Shown piece by piece: positions 7,820 through 17,808 of a DNA stretch of 64,000 nt. The first letter of the stretch is position 1. Every line of letters begins with the position of its first letter. Origin of the DNA: Dasania marina DSM 21967 (GTDB lineage: Bacteria > Pseudomonadota > Gammaproteobacteria > Pseudomonadales > Dasaniaceae); contig NZ_KB891585.1 of assembly GCF_000373485.1 (NCBI RefSeq), forward strand, positions 1 to 64,000, in the 5' to 3' direction. Below the pieces are notes generated by a model, which was not told where the DNA came from, searched no databases, and saw only the letters and a program-made list of their open reading frames with translations. The position numbers were made by a program, and so were the translations under genes.

Positions 7820-10800
7820 ATGCGACTTAAATCTATCAAGCTGGCGGGGTTCAAATCCTTCGTTGACCCTACAACTGTAAACTTTCCTAGCAATCTGGGC
7901 TGCGTGGTTGGTCCTAATGGCTGTGGTAAATCGAATATTATCGATGCGGTACGTTGGGTAATGGGTGAAAGCTCGGCCAAAAACCTACGTGGCGAAAACA
8001 TGACCGACGTTATTTTTAACGGCTCGGTTAACCGCAAGCCCGTAGGCCAGGCTACTATTGAATTGGTGTTTGATAATAGCGACGGCACCTTGGGTGGTGA
8101 GTACTCCCGCTTTGGCGAAATAGCGATTAAGCGCCGAGTGACCCGTGAAGCGGTTTCTGATTACTTTTTAAACGGCGCTAAATGCCGCCGCCGCGACATT
8201 ACCGATATCTTTTTAGGCACCGGCTTGGGCCCACGTAGTTACTCTATTATCGAACAGGGTATGATCTCGCGCTTGATTGAGTCCAAGCCCGAAGAGCTGC
8301 GGGTATTCATCGAAGAAGCTGCTGGCATTTCCAAATACAAAGAGCGCCGCCGCGAAACCGAAAACCGCATGCGCCGTACCATGGAAAACTTGGAGCGCTT
8401 GACTGACTTGCGCGATGAGATGGAGCGCCAGCTAGAAACCTTAAAGCGTCAGGCCCAAGCCGCCGAACGCTACGCCGAGCTGAAAAAAGAAGAGCGGGTA
8501 TACACCGCGCAATTGCAGGCGCTGCAATGGCAGTGCCTAGATGGCGACGTTAAAAAGCGCGAGCAGGCGATACGCGATGCAGAGGTCAAACTAGAGGCGG
8601 TGATTGCCGAGCAACGCGCCATTGATGCCAGCATAGAAAAATACCGTGATGCCCACACCGAAGCTATGGATACTTTTAACGAGGTACAGGCCCGTTTTTA
8701 CACCTTGGGCGGTGAAGTGACTCGCTTAGAGCAAAGCATTAAACACCAGCAAGATCGCAGCCGTCAGTTGCGTGATGACTTGCAGCAAACCGAACAAAAC
8801 TACCAGCAAGCGCAGTCGCATTTACAGTCTGATAACCAAAATATGTCGCGCTGGTCTGAAGAGCTAGAGCAAATTGAGCCCGAGCTAGAGATGGCGCAAG
8901 CCTCCGAAGAGGAAACCGCCGAAACGCTACAAACCGCCGAAGAAGCCATGCAGCAATGGCAGCAGCAGTGGGATGAGTTCAACCTAGAGGCCAGCCAACC
9001 GCGCCAGCGCGCCGAAGTGCAGCAGTCGCGCATACAGCAATTTGAGCAAGTGCTCAGCCGTATGCAGGATAGGGTGGAAAAGTTAGAGCATGAACAGCAA
9101 GGCCTTAGCGCTGGCCCGGTAGAGGATGAAATTAATCTTTTGGCTGAGCAGCAAGCCGAACTGGATATGCAGCTGGAAGAGCAACAGCAGCGCATAGACG
9201 AACAAGCCGAGCTTATTAACGAGCAGCGCGATAGCAATAACGAAAGCAGCTCAGCGCTGGATGTAGCGCGCAACAAATTTCAAAGCCTACGCGGTAGGCA
9301 GGCCTCCTTAGAAGCGCTGCAGCAAGCAGCTTTGGGTCAGCAGGGCGGTGCTATCAATGAATGGCTAAGCAAAAATAGCTTGGCCGGTCAGGCTAGGTTG
9401 GCCGAGAATATTAAAGTTGCCAGCGGTTGGGAAACAGCGGTAGAGGCCGTGTTAGGTGAGCATCTGCAAGCGGTGTGTGTCGATGGCCTAGATGCTATCG
9501 CCGCTTTAACTGCGCAGCTACAAAAAGGCAGCATTACTTTATTAGACACAGCTACCGCCAGCCTTCACAACGGCAGCGCCGTGGCCGATACCCTAGCCAG
9601 TAAGGTAGAGGGCACGCAAGCGGCCAGCTTATTGGCCGGTGTATACGTGGCCGATGATTTACCCGCTGCGTTAGCCTTGCGCAATAAGTTAGAGGCTCAT
9701 GAGTCGGTGGTAACTGCCGAAGGTTTATGGATAGGCCCCAACTGGTTGCGGGTTGCCAAAGACAGCGATGCCCAAGCCGGTGTGCTAAACCGCCAGCAAG
9801 AGTTAGAGTCGTTGAGCGCCGACATTGCCGAGTTAGAAATCAAAGTAGACGCGCTAGAAACTGAAATCAGCACTGGCCGCGACGCCTTAAAAACCGCTGA
9901 AACTTTGCGCGAGCAATTGCAGCGCGATTTGCAAGACGTCAACAAAAAACATACCGAGCTGCGCTCAGAGTTAAGTGGTAAGCAGGTGCAGGTAGAGCAA
10001 ATTAGCGTGCGCCGCGAGCGCATTAATAGTGAGCTCACCGAAAGCCGTGAGCAATTCCAAGTTGAGCAAGAAGGCTTAGGCGAAGCGCGTATTATTTTGC
10101 AAGAAGCCATAGAGGCTATGGAGCAAGATGCCAATGAGCGTGAACGTCTATTGGCGGTGCGCGATGAAAGCCGCAGCAAACTAGACCAAGCTAGGCAAAG
10201 TGCTAGGCACGATAAAGATTCGGCCCATCAGTTGGCCATGCGCTATCAATCGCTGCGCGCGCAATTAGACTCTATGAATCAAAATATAGAGCGCACCCGC
10301 AGCCAAGTGGAACAGTTAGAAGAGCGCCGGGCCACCTTACAAGAAGGTATAGAAGGTGCCGACGAGCCCATAGAAGAATTGAAAATGGAGCTGGAGGCAC
10401 AGTTGGAAGGCCGCTTAATGGTAGAGGAAGAGTTAACTACCGAGCGCGCTAAAGTTGATGAGTTTGAGCATGCCTTGCGCCAAGCCGAGCAGGGCCGCAG
10501 TGCGGTAGAGCAGCGCGCGCAAATCGTGCGTTCGGAGCTGGAATCACTGCGGGTGAATGTGCAGGGTTTGCAGGTTAGCCGTCGCGCTTTAGAAGAGCAG
10601 TTGATTGCCACCCAGTTTGATTTAGAAAACGTGTTGGCCAACTTGCCCGAAGAGGCTAGCGAGCCAGCTTGGCGTGAAGAGCTAGACTCTTTAGGTCGAA
10701 AAATTGCCCGTTTGGGTAATATCAATATGGCGGCGATAGACGACTACAAATCGCAGTCTGAGCGTAAGGTCTATTTAGATGCGCAAAATGATGATTTGAT

Positions 10801-11326
10801 GGAAGCGCTGCAAACCTTAGAAAACGCCATTGCCAAAATTGATAAAGAAACGCGTCAACGTTTTAAAGATACCTTCGATACCGTCAATGTTGGTTTGCAA
10901 GAGTTGTTCCCGAAAGTGTTTGGTGGCGGTACCGCTTATTTAGAAATGACTGGCGATGATTTGCTCGATACCGGTATCGCTATTATGGCGCGGCCACCGG
11001 GCAAGCGTAACAGCACCATACATTTATTATCGGGTGGTGAAAAAGCACTCACCGCCATCGCCTTGGTATTTTCTATCTTCCGCCTCAACCCAGCGCCATT
11101 CTGTATGCTGGATGAGGTGGATGCACCACTTGATGATGCCAACGTAGGCCGCTATGCTCGTTTGGTAAAAGAAATGTCCAAGTCTGTACAGTTTATCTAC
11201 ATAACCCATAATAAAATTGCCATGGAAATGGCAGAACAATTATTAGGTGTTACCATGCACGAGCCAGGGGTTTCGCGTCTGGTAACGGTAGATGTAGATG
11301 AGGCCGCCGAACTGGCTGCCTTATAG
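7820..11326 (+). CDS. smc: Chromosome segregation ATPase SMC
   Basis: This is full length at 1168 residues. The N-terminal ATPase half has MRLKSIKLAGFKSFVDPT and Walker A GPNGCGKSNIIDAV (about 32-45). Coiled coil runs at about 165-500, with many Gln/Glu heptads. A hinge sits near 510-650 and a second coiled coil near 660-1000. The C-terminal half has the ABC signature LLSGGEKALTAIAL (near 1069) and Walker B FCMLDEVDAPLDD (near 1096), then YITHNK. SMC homodimers with ScpA and ScpB compact and help segregate the nucleoid. This genome therefore uses SMC, unlike enterics that use MukB. Start ATG 7820 matches the conserved N-terminus. It heads the smc-zipA-ligA run conserved in Pseudomonas-like bacteria. 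Confidence 0.98.
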   Translation: MRLKSIKLAGFKSFVDPTTVNFPSNLGCVVGPNGCGKSNIIDAVRWVMGESSAKNLRGENMTDVIFNGSVNRKPVGQATIELVFDNSDGTLGGEYSRFGEIAIKRRVTREAVSDYFLNGAKCRRRDITDIFLGTGLGPRSYSIIEQGMISRLIESKPEELRVFIEEAAGISKYKERRRETENRMRRTMENLERLTDLRDEMERQLETLKRQAQAAERYAELKKEERVYTAQLQALQWQCLDGDVKKREQAIRDAEVKLEAVIAEQRAIDASIEKYRDAHTEAMDTFNEVQARFYTLGGEVTRLEQSIKHQQDRSRQLRDDLQQTEQNYQQAQSHLQSDNQNMSRWSEELEQIEPELEMAQASEEETAETLQTAEEAMQQWQQQWDEFNLEASQPRQRAEVQQSRIQQFEQVLSRMQDRVEKLEHEQQGLSAGPVEDEINLLAEQQAELDMQLEEQQQRIDEQAELINEQRDSNNESSSALDVARNKFQSLRGRQASLEALQQAALGQQGGAINEWLSKNSLAGQARLAENIKVASGWETAVEAVLGEHLQAVCVDGLDAIAALTAQLQKGSITLLDTATASLHNGSAVADTLASKVEGTQAASLLAGVYVADDLPAALALRNKLEAHESVVTAEGLWIGPNWLRVAKDSDAQAGVLNRQQELESLSADIAELEIKVDALETEISTGRDALKTAETLREQLQRDLQDVNKKHTELRSELSGKQVQVEQISVRRERINSELTESREQFQVEQEGLGEARIILQEAIEAMEQDANERERLLAVRDESRSKLDQARQSARHDKDSAHQLAMRYQSLRAQLDSMNQNIERTRSQVEQLEERRATLQEGIEGADEPIEELKMELEAQLEGRLMVEEELTTERAKVDEFEHALRQAEQGRSAVEQRAQIVRSELESLRVNVQGLQVSRRALEEQLIATQFDLENVLANLPEEASEPAWREELDSLGRKIARLGNINMAAIDDYKSQSERKVYLDAQNDDLMEALQTLENAIAKIDKETRQRFKDTFDTVNVGLQELFPKVFGGGTAYLEMTGDDLLDTGIAIMARPPGKRNSTIHLLSGGEKALTAIALVFSIFRLNPAPFCMLDEVDAPLDDANVGRYARLVKEMSKSVQFIYITHNKIAMEMAEQLLGVTMHEPGVSRLVTVDVDEAAELAAL

Positions 11327-11394
11327 CAATACGCATTATTGATAACATTATTAACAACAATATTCTTTGATAAAGGTAAAAGGGTAAAACAGCA

Positions 11395-12435
11395 ATGGAG
11401 CTCGGTGTACGCGACTGGATGATAATTGTTGGCATACTGCTAATTGCGGTAGTCCTTTTTGATGGTTTTCGCCGCATGCGTAATGACCGGCGTGGCAAAA
11501 TACGCATGTCGTTAAATAAAAACTTCGTTAACTCCAGTGGCGATATTGATGAGCCGGTTAATAAAGAAGTTTTAGGCGGCCCTAGAGTGATACCGCGTAA
11601 ACCCGGTGACGCTATGGCTAAGCCTGCGTATGCTGACGATGACCTACAGCTGGATGAGGATGTGCCTATGCTGATGGAATCGATCAGTGCCACCGACTTT
11701 AGCGATGAAGAAGTGCTGGCGGGGGATGCATTTGAATCTGTGACCGAACTCGACACTGAATCTGAACTAGGCTCTGAATTAGATTCTGAATTAGGTTCTG
11801 AGCTAGGCCCTGAATTTGAGGCTGAGCCCGAAGCTGACTATGAAGTGGCAGCGCAAGAGCAAGAGTCGTTAGAGCCTGTCTATGAGGGTAATGATGACAA
11901 TAGCTATGACGACGACAATGATCCCCTTTTTGCCAGCAATAAGCCGCAACAGCAAGAGCTAGATGTTATGCCCGCTGATGACAGCGATCAGGCTAACCGC
12001 AACCTAGGCCCGGAAGAAGTCATTATCATTAATGTCATGGCCAAAGGTAAGCCTTTTAAAGGCGCTGATTTGCTGCATATTTTATTGGCCTGCGATTGCC
12101 GTTTTGGCGATATGAATATTTTTCACCGTTATGAAAGTGCTAGTGGCATAGGCCCAGTACAGTTCAGTATAGTGAATAGTGTAGAGCCTGGAATTTTTGA
12201 TTTAGATAATATCGAGCAGTTTTCTACTCCAGGTGTCTGCTTTTTTGTAAAAGTGCCTGGTCCGCAAAAGCCCATACAGGCCTTTGACTATATGGTAGAA
12301 ACCGCCCAGTGCTTGGCAAAAAACCTCAACGGCGAATTGCGTGATGAAACCCGTAGCGTGATGACGGGGCAAACCCTAGAGCATTGCCGTAATCGCATAC
12401 GCGAAATCGAGCGCAAGCAATTAACCCATGCCTAA
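11395..12435 (+). CDS. zipA: Cell division protein ZipA
   Basis: This 346-residue protein has the ZipA plan. A short periplasmic tip and a single N-terminal membrane anchor (about residues 9-26, MIIVGILLIAVVLFDGF) are followed by a basic stretch RRMRNDRRGKIRM. A long acidic Glu/Asp/Ser linker (about 75-190) includes ELGSELDSELGSELGPE, a short degenerate repeat. The C-terminal ZipA globular domain (about 203-338) has EEVIIINVMAKGKPFKGADL and PGVCFFVKVPGP. ZipA tethers FtsZ filaments to the inner membrane in early divisome assembly. It lies 68 bp after smc and 33 bp before ligA, in the usual gammaproteobacterial order. The linker is variable and low complexity, as is normal for the family. Confidence 0.95.
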   Translation: MELGVRDWMIIVGILLIAVVLFDGFRRMRNDRRGKIRMSLNKNFVNSSGDIDEPVNKEVLGGPRVIPRKPGDAMAKPAYADDDLQLDEDVPMLMESISATDFSDEEVLAGDAFESVTELDTESELGSELDSELGSELGPEFEAEPEADYEVAAQEQESLEPVYEGNDDNSYDDDNDPLFASNKPQQQELDVMPADDSDQANRNLGPEEVIIINVMAKGKPFKGADLLHILLACDCRFGDMNIFHRYESASGIGPVQFSIVNSVEPGIFDLDNIEQFSTPGVCFFVKVPGPQKPIQAFDYMVETAQCLAKNLNGELRDETRSVMTGQTLEHCRNRIREIERKQLTHA

Positions 12436-14511
<2,076 letters not shown>

Positions 14512-14529
14512 TAAAGCTATAGGCTTACT

Positions 14530-15141
14530 ATGACAGCCCGCATTGCTATTCTGAGTTTACTCACCGGTTTGTTATTTCTGACTGGCTGTACTACTGCACC
14601 ACCTAAAAACCTCGATAATGTCTGTGAAATATTTCGTGAAAAAGATGATTGGTATGAAGATGCTGCTGATGCTAGAGAGAACTGGGGTTCATCTATAGGC
14701 ACGATGATGGCGATGATGCATCAGGAGTCGCGCTTTCGCGCTAAGGCGCAGCCACCAAGAGAATGGTTGTTAGGTATTATTCCTTGGTTTAGAGCCTCTA
14801 GCGCCTACGGTTATTCGCAGGCCAAAGATGGCACTTGGGAGGACTATCAGCGTGGCAGCGGTAATTACGGTGCTGATAGGGATGATTTTGACGATGCCAT
14901 CGATTTTATCGGCTGGTATAACAGTGTCAGTATGCAGCGCTGTAATATTAAGCGCGATGATACCTACCATTTGTATCTGGCCTATCATGAAGGTCAAGGA
15001 GGGTTTAATCGGCGTACCTTTAAAAATAAAGGCTGGTTAAAAGTGGTGGCAAAAAAAGTCTCTGCTAGGGCGCGGCGCTATAATGGACAGCTCAGTGCTT
15101 GTGAGGAATCGTTAAAAGAACCGTGGTGGTATTTGTTTTAA
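14530..15141 (+). CDS. Lipoprotein with a lysozyme/SLT-like domain
   Basis: This 203-residue protein has a lipoprotein signal peptide ending FLTGC (Cys20). The mature part contains MMHQESRFRAKA, the ES motif of lytic transglycosylase-like (SLT) folds with Glu65 as the likely catalytic acid. It continues through SAYGYSQAKDGTWEDYQ, the GxSQ region of that fold, and YHEGQGGF. It probably acts on, or binds, peptidoglycan at the outer membrane. Proteins of this type sit next to ligA in Pseudomonas-like genomes from memory. It follows ligA by 18 bp and precedes another small envelope gene by 13 bp, so the three are probably co-transcribed. Catalytic activity is inferred. Confidence 0.75.
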   Translation: MTARIAILSLLTGLLFLTGCTTAPPKNLDNVCEIFREKDDWYEDAADARENWGSSIGTMMAMMHQESRFRAKAQPPREWLLGIIPWFRASSAYGYSQAKDGTWEDYQRGSGNYGADRDDFDDAIDFIGWYNSVSMQRCNIKRDDTYHLYLAYHEGQGGFNRRTFKNKGWLKVVAKKVSARARRYNGQLSACEESLKEPWWYLF

Positions 15142-15154
15142 TGGAAGAGCAGCG

Positions 15155-15625
15155 ATGTTGTTAGCGCTAAAGGGCTGGTGTTTATCGGCCTATACAAAAG
15201 ATAGGGCGTTGATTTTTTTATTCGCGATTATTTTTATTTCTTGTGCGGCCAGTTATTATTTTGCTGATGATGAGCCGGCAAGCAATGTATCTGATAATGC
15301 CAGTAGTTTACTTAGGGATTATTATCGCTCACCGCTGAATATGTCTGATGCCTATCAGTACTGTGTGCAAGAGGCACAGACGCAATTGGGCGCATCCCTG
15401 CAGCGCTATGCTATGGATGATATTTCTACCCGCTATAAGCATGAACAGGGCGTTTTTTTTGTGGTGCTAAGAGTGGATGTGGGCAGTCTTAATGATTATC
15501 GCAAGGCGATGATTTATTGTGACGTTGATCCTAAAGTTTATAGGGTGAGTTACTATAAAGAGGTTTATCTGGGTGAGGATAGATCCATATTGTCACGCAC
15601 TATAGAGTTTTTCTCTGATCTGTAA
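15155..15625 (+). CDS. Small membrane-anchored protein of unknown function
   Basis: I do not recognise a family. The 156-residue protein has a basic N-terminus, one hydrophobic anchor at about residues 20-38 (ALIFLFAIIFISCAASYYF) and a soluble, presumably periplasmic domain with several Tyr and Cys residues (YQYCVQEAQTQLG, MIYCDVDPKVYRVSYYKEVY). ATG 15155 has GGAAGAG as ribosome site. It follows the SLT-like lipoprotein by 13 bp and is probably in the same transcript. A hairpin (15649-15680) closes the unit before the convergent glyoxalase gene. Confidence 0.7.
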   Translation: MLLALKGWCLSAYTKDRALIFLFAIIFISCAASYYFADDEPASNVSDNASSLLRDYYRSPLNMSDAYQYCVQEAQTQLGASLQRYAMDDISTRYKHEQGVFFVVLRVDVGSLNDYRKAMIYCDVDPKVYRVSYYKEVYLGEDRSILSRTIEFFSDL

Positions 15626-15648
15626 TAACACCAATAAAACTACGTGTT

Positions 15649-15680
15649 TAGCGCCCTGCGGAGTTTATGCGTAGGCGCTA
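15649..15680. terminator. Hairpin between convergent genes, possible bidirectional terminator
   Basis: TAGCGCC (15649-15655) pairs perfectly with GGCGCTA (15674-15680) around an 18-base loop that can pair further. T-rich sequence follows on the right (TGTTTAGTTT). It lies between the 3' ends of the genes at 15155 and 15689. Confidence 0.45.
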
Positions 15681-15688
15681 TGTTTAGT

Positions 15689-16129
15689 TTACCATTGCCC
15701 TTGGTTGGGCATGGAGAGCCAAGGTTCTTGCGGTTGCTGCTGTTCACCTTTTTGTAGTAGCTCTATAGAAATGCCGTCGGGAGATAGAATAAACGCCATA
15801 TAACCATCGCGAGGCGGGCGGTTAATGGTCACGCCTAGCTCTAGTAGTTGTTGGCAGGTTTGGTAAATATCATCCACGGCGTAGGCTAGGTGACCAAAGT
15901 TGCGGCCCTTGTCGTAGTCCTCGCTATCCCAGTTATAGGTGAGTTCTAGGCAGGGTCTATGTTCCTGTGTGGCTAAGGCGGCATCACCCGACGCTGCTAG
16001 AAAAATTAGGGTAAAACGACCTTGTTCGTGATCGGTACGTTTAACTTCTATCATATTGAGTTTATTGCAGTAAAAATCCAAACTGACGTCTAAATCTTTT
16101 ACTCTAACCATGCTGTGTAAATACTGCAT
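15689..16129 (-). CDS. gloA: Lactoylglutathione lyase (glyoxalase I), VOC superfamily
   Basis: Glyoxalase I converts the methylglyoxal-glutathione hemithioacetal to S-lactoylglutathione. The start is taken at ATG 16129 (MQYLHSMVRVKDLDVSLDFY), which matches the family N-terminus. The frame is open 15 codons further, but that part has no conservation pattern. From this start the metal ligands fall at His5 (LHSM), a Glu in CLELTYNW, a His in FGHLAYAV and a Glu in SIELLQK, as in the Ni-dependent E. coli enzyme. The frame gives about 146 residues, with a Gln/Pro-rich tail (QQQPQEPWLSMPNQGQW). It is cytoplasmic and single-gene, convergent with the upstream small membrane protein gene and divergent from the VanZ-like gene. 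Confidence 0.9.
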   Translation of the reverse strand: MQYLHSMVRVKDLDVSLDFYCNKLNMIEVKRTDHEQGRFTLIFLAASGDAALATQEHRPCLELTYNWDSEDYDKGRNFGHLAYAVDDIYQTCQQLLELGVTINRPPRDGYMAFILSPDGISIELLQKGEQQQPQEPWLSMPNQGQW

Positions 16130-16194
16130 AGGATTTACTCCTGGGTCGCTGCGCGTTTTGCTATGATAACGCATATTTTTTAGAGATAGGGCTT

Positions 16195-16563
16195 ATGTTG
16201 CTTTGCTATAGAATAGTTTTTTACTTTACTGCTGTCACAGTGCTGTCGCTATCCTTATTGTCCTTAGATGAGGATTTTATCAGTACCGGCTGGGATAAAA
16301 CCAATCACTTATTAGCTTTTTTTGTATTGGCTGCGCTGATTGATAGCGCCTATCCTTTATGGGCCTACTGGCGCTGCAAGGTAATGCTGCTTATCGCCTT
16401 TGGCTTGTTGATAGAGGTGTTGCAGTTTTTTACCGGCTATCGATTATTCTCCTGGCTGGATTTGTTGGCTGATAGTTTGGCGTTGTGCCTGTTTTATCCC
16501 TTTAGAGGGTATTGGGCGGCCGGCCTGCGTTGGGGTGAGCGTTTAATAGGCAAAAGCAAATGA
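16195..16563 (+). CDS. VanZ-like family membrane protein
   Basis: This 122-residue protein has about four hydrophobic segments and the family pattern DKTNHLLAFFVLAALID near residue 33, followed by LLIEVLQFFTGYRLFSWLDLLADSLA, a typical VanZ-like second half. Members are small inner-membrane proteins of poorly known function; the name comes from the teicoplanin-resistance protein VanZ, and resistance should not be inferred. The stop overlaps the start of the flavodoxin gene by four bases (ATGA), indicating translational coupling. Confidence 0.8.
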   Translation: MLLCYRIVFYFTAVTVLSLSLLSLDEDFISTGWDKTNHLLAFFVLAALIDSAYPLWAYWRCKVMLLIAFGLLIEVLQFFTGYRLFSWLDLLADSLALCLFYPFRGYWAAGLRWGERLIGKSK

Positions 16564-17009
16564 AAAAAATTCTGATTGTTTATCATAGTCAATCCGGTAA
16601 TACCGCACAGTTGGCGCAGGCGGTATTAAAGGGCGCTAGTGCCGACGCTGAGGTGAGCTTACTGCCGGCTATGGAAGCGGGTGTGGCCGATTTACAGGCT
16701 TGCGATGCGGTAATCTTTGGCTCACCAGAGAACTTTGGTTATTTATCTGGGGGCTTAAAAGATTTTTTAGATAGAACTTTTTACCCCTTAGAGCCTTATC
16801 AATTGAATATCCCTTACGGCTGTTTTATTAGCGCAGGTAACGATGGCAGTGGTGCTGTTAGGCAGATCGAGCGTATTGCTAAAGGTTATCCGCTGCGTAA
16901 AGTCGCTGATCCGGTAATTGTTAAAGGCCAAGTTAGTGAGAGTGGTTTAAGCCGGTGTGAAGAATTGGGGGCGACCTTTGCCGCCGCATTGTCTATGGGT
17001 ATTTTTTAA
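16560..17009 (+). CDS. Flavodoxin-like NAD(P)H-dependent oxidoreductase
   Basis: This 149-residue flavodoxin-fold protein has the FMN phosphate-binding loop YHSQSGNTAQLAQAV at residues 8-22 and the isoalloxazine-contacting stretch FGSPENFGYLSGGLKDFLDR. A third loop is ISAGNDGSGAVRQIE. It is related to WrbA-like and flavodoxin_2-like proteins but shorter than WrbA, so the partner and reaction are undefined. It starts four bases inside the end of the VanZ-like gene, and the two form an operon. There is no signal peptide, so it should be cytoplasmic. Confidence 0.82.
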   Translation: MKKILIVYHSQSGNTAQLAQAVLKGASADAEVSLLPAMEAGVADLQACDAVIFGSPENFGYLSGGLKDFLDRTFYPLEPYQLNIPYGCFISAGNDGSGAVRQIERIAKGYPLRKVADPVIVKGQVSESGLSRCEELGATFAAALSMGIF

Positions 17010-17063
17010 GCGCGGTTATAGGTGTTGTTTTAGGGTTAGCGATATTACTAACGCTGCTAACGT

Positions 17064-17615
17064 TTATAATTGCGTAATTAGAAACGCTATGCCCGCAAGT
17101 ACTGCTGCCACTGTGCAAACGCATAGCGCGGTGATAATGGCATTTTTAATTTTTTTGCTTTGGTTGTAGTGATCGTTTTCGCTGCGGTTGCCGGGTGAAG
17201 TAGGCTTGGTTTTCCACTGTTTTTTGTCGGCGGGTATTTCTGGGATTAGGGGCTTGGGTTTCGCTTTGGGTAGTATCGCCGGCCTAATTCTGGTGGCGTT
17301 AATATCTTGCTGTTCACCGGGACCTTCTACGGAAAAGGTCAGCACATCAAATTGAATTTGATCGCCAGGTATTAGCTCGGCTTGGCTAACTTGCTTACCG
17401 TTAACAAAGGTACCGTTAGAGGAACCTAAGTCTTTAACCAATAATTTATTACCACTAATCGCAATTTCGGCGTGGCGGCGCGATAGGTGAGTGCCGGGTA
17501 TGGTGATGTCGCAATCCGAGTCGCGGCCTAATACTGTATGTTGCGCCAGAGGAAACACTTGCCCTTTTAACCAATCGCCGTTGGCTACGAGTTGCCATTC
17601 TTTTTGATTATTCAT
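17064..17615 (-). CDS. Tail-anchored FHA-domain protein
   Basis: This 183-residue protein has an N-terminal FHA domain (about 20-97) with the phosphothreonine-binding residues in place: LGRDSDCDI, SRRHAEI and DLGSSNGTFVNG. A Lys/Pro-rich linker follows (about 110-150), then a C-terminal hydrophobic segment (about 158-180, ITALCVCTVAAVLAGIAFLI) that should anchor it in the inner membrane with the FHA domain in the cytoplasm. It is divergent from a tail-anchored Ser/Thr kinase at 17809, so the likely role is to read the phosphothreonines made by that kinase. The FHA-kinase pairing is established for bacteria in general; the link here is inference from position. Confidence 0.88.
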   Translation of the reverse strand: MNNQKEWQLVANGDWLKGQVFPLAQHTVLGRDSDCDITIPGTHLSRRHAEIAISGNKLLVKDLGSSNGTFVNGKQVSQAELIPGDQIQFDVLTFSVEGPGEQQDINATRIRPAILPKAKPKPLIPEIPADKKQWKTKPTSPGNRSENDHYNQSKKIKNAIITALCVCTVAAVLAGIAFLITQL

Positions 17616-17808
17616 AGCTATATTTTTGCTTTTATCGTGAGGTGGTTAATAAATATACGTGTACCGTTTGTGGCCCAGTACTAGCAGATTAGCGCAACTA
17701 TTGGCTGAAAAAACAGTGCGACAAAAGTGCTAAGGCCCGTCTATACTTCAGCCAACACTTAGCATTTTAGCGCTAACTCCTTGAACTCGCACTATTAATT
17801 ATCATTCT

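Noticed and set aside
8800-10725. Several Ser/Cys-rich minus-strand ORFs inside smc
   Set aside because: Mirror frames of the coiled-coil Gln/Glu/Leu codons; no ribosome sites or family signals.
16130-16174. N-terminal extension of the glyoxalase I frame
   Set aside because: The conserved domain begins at the Met at 16129, and the extension would run towards the divergent VanZ promoter.
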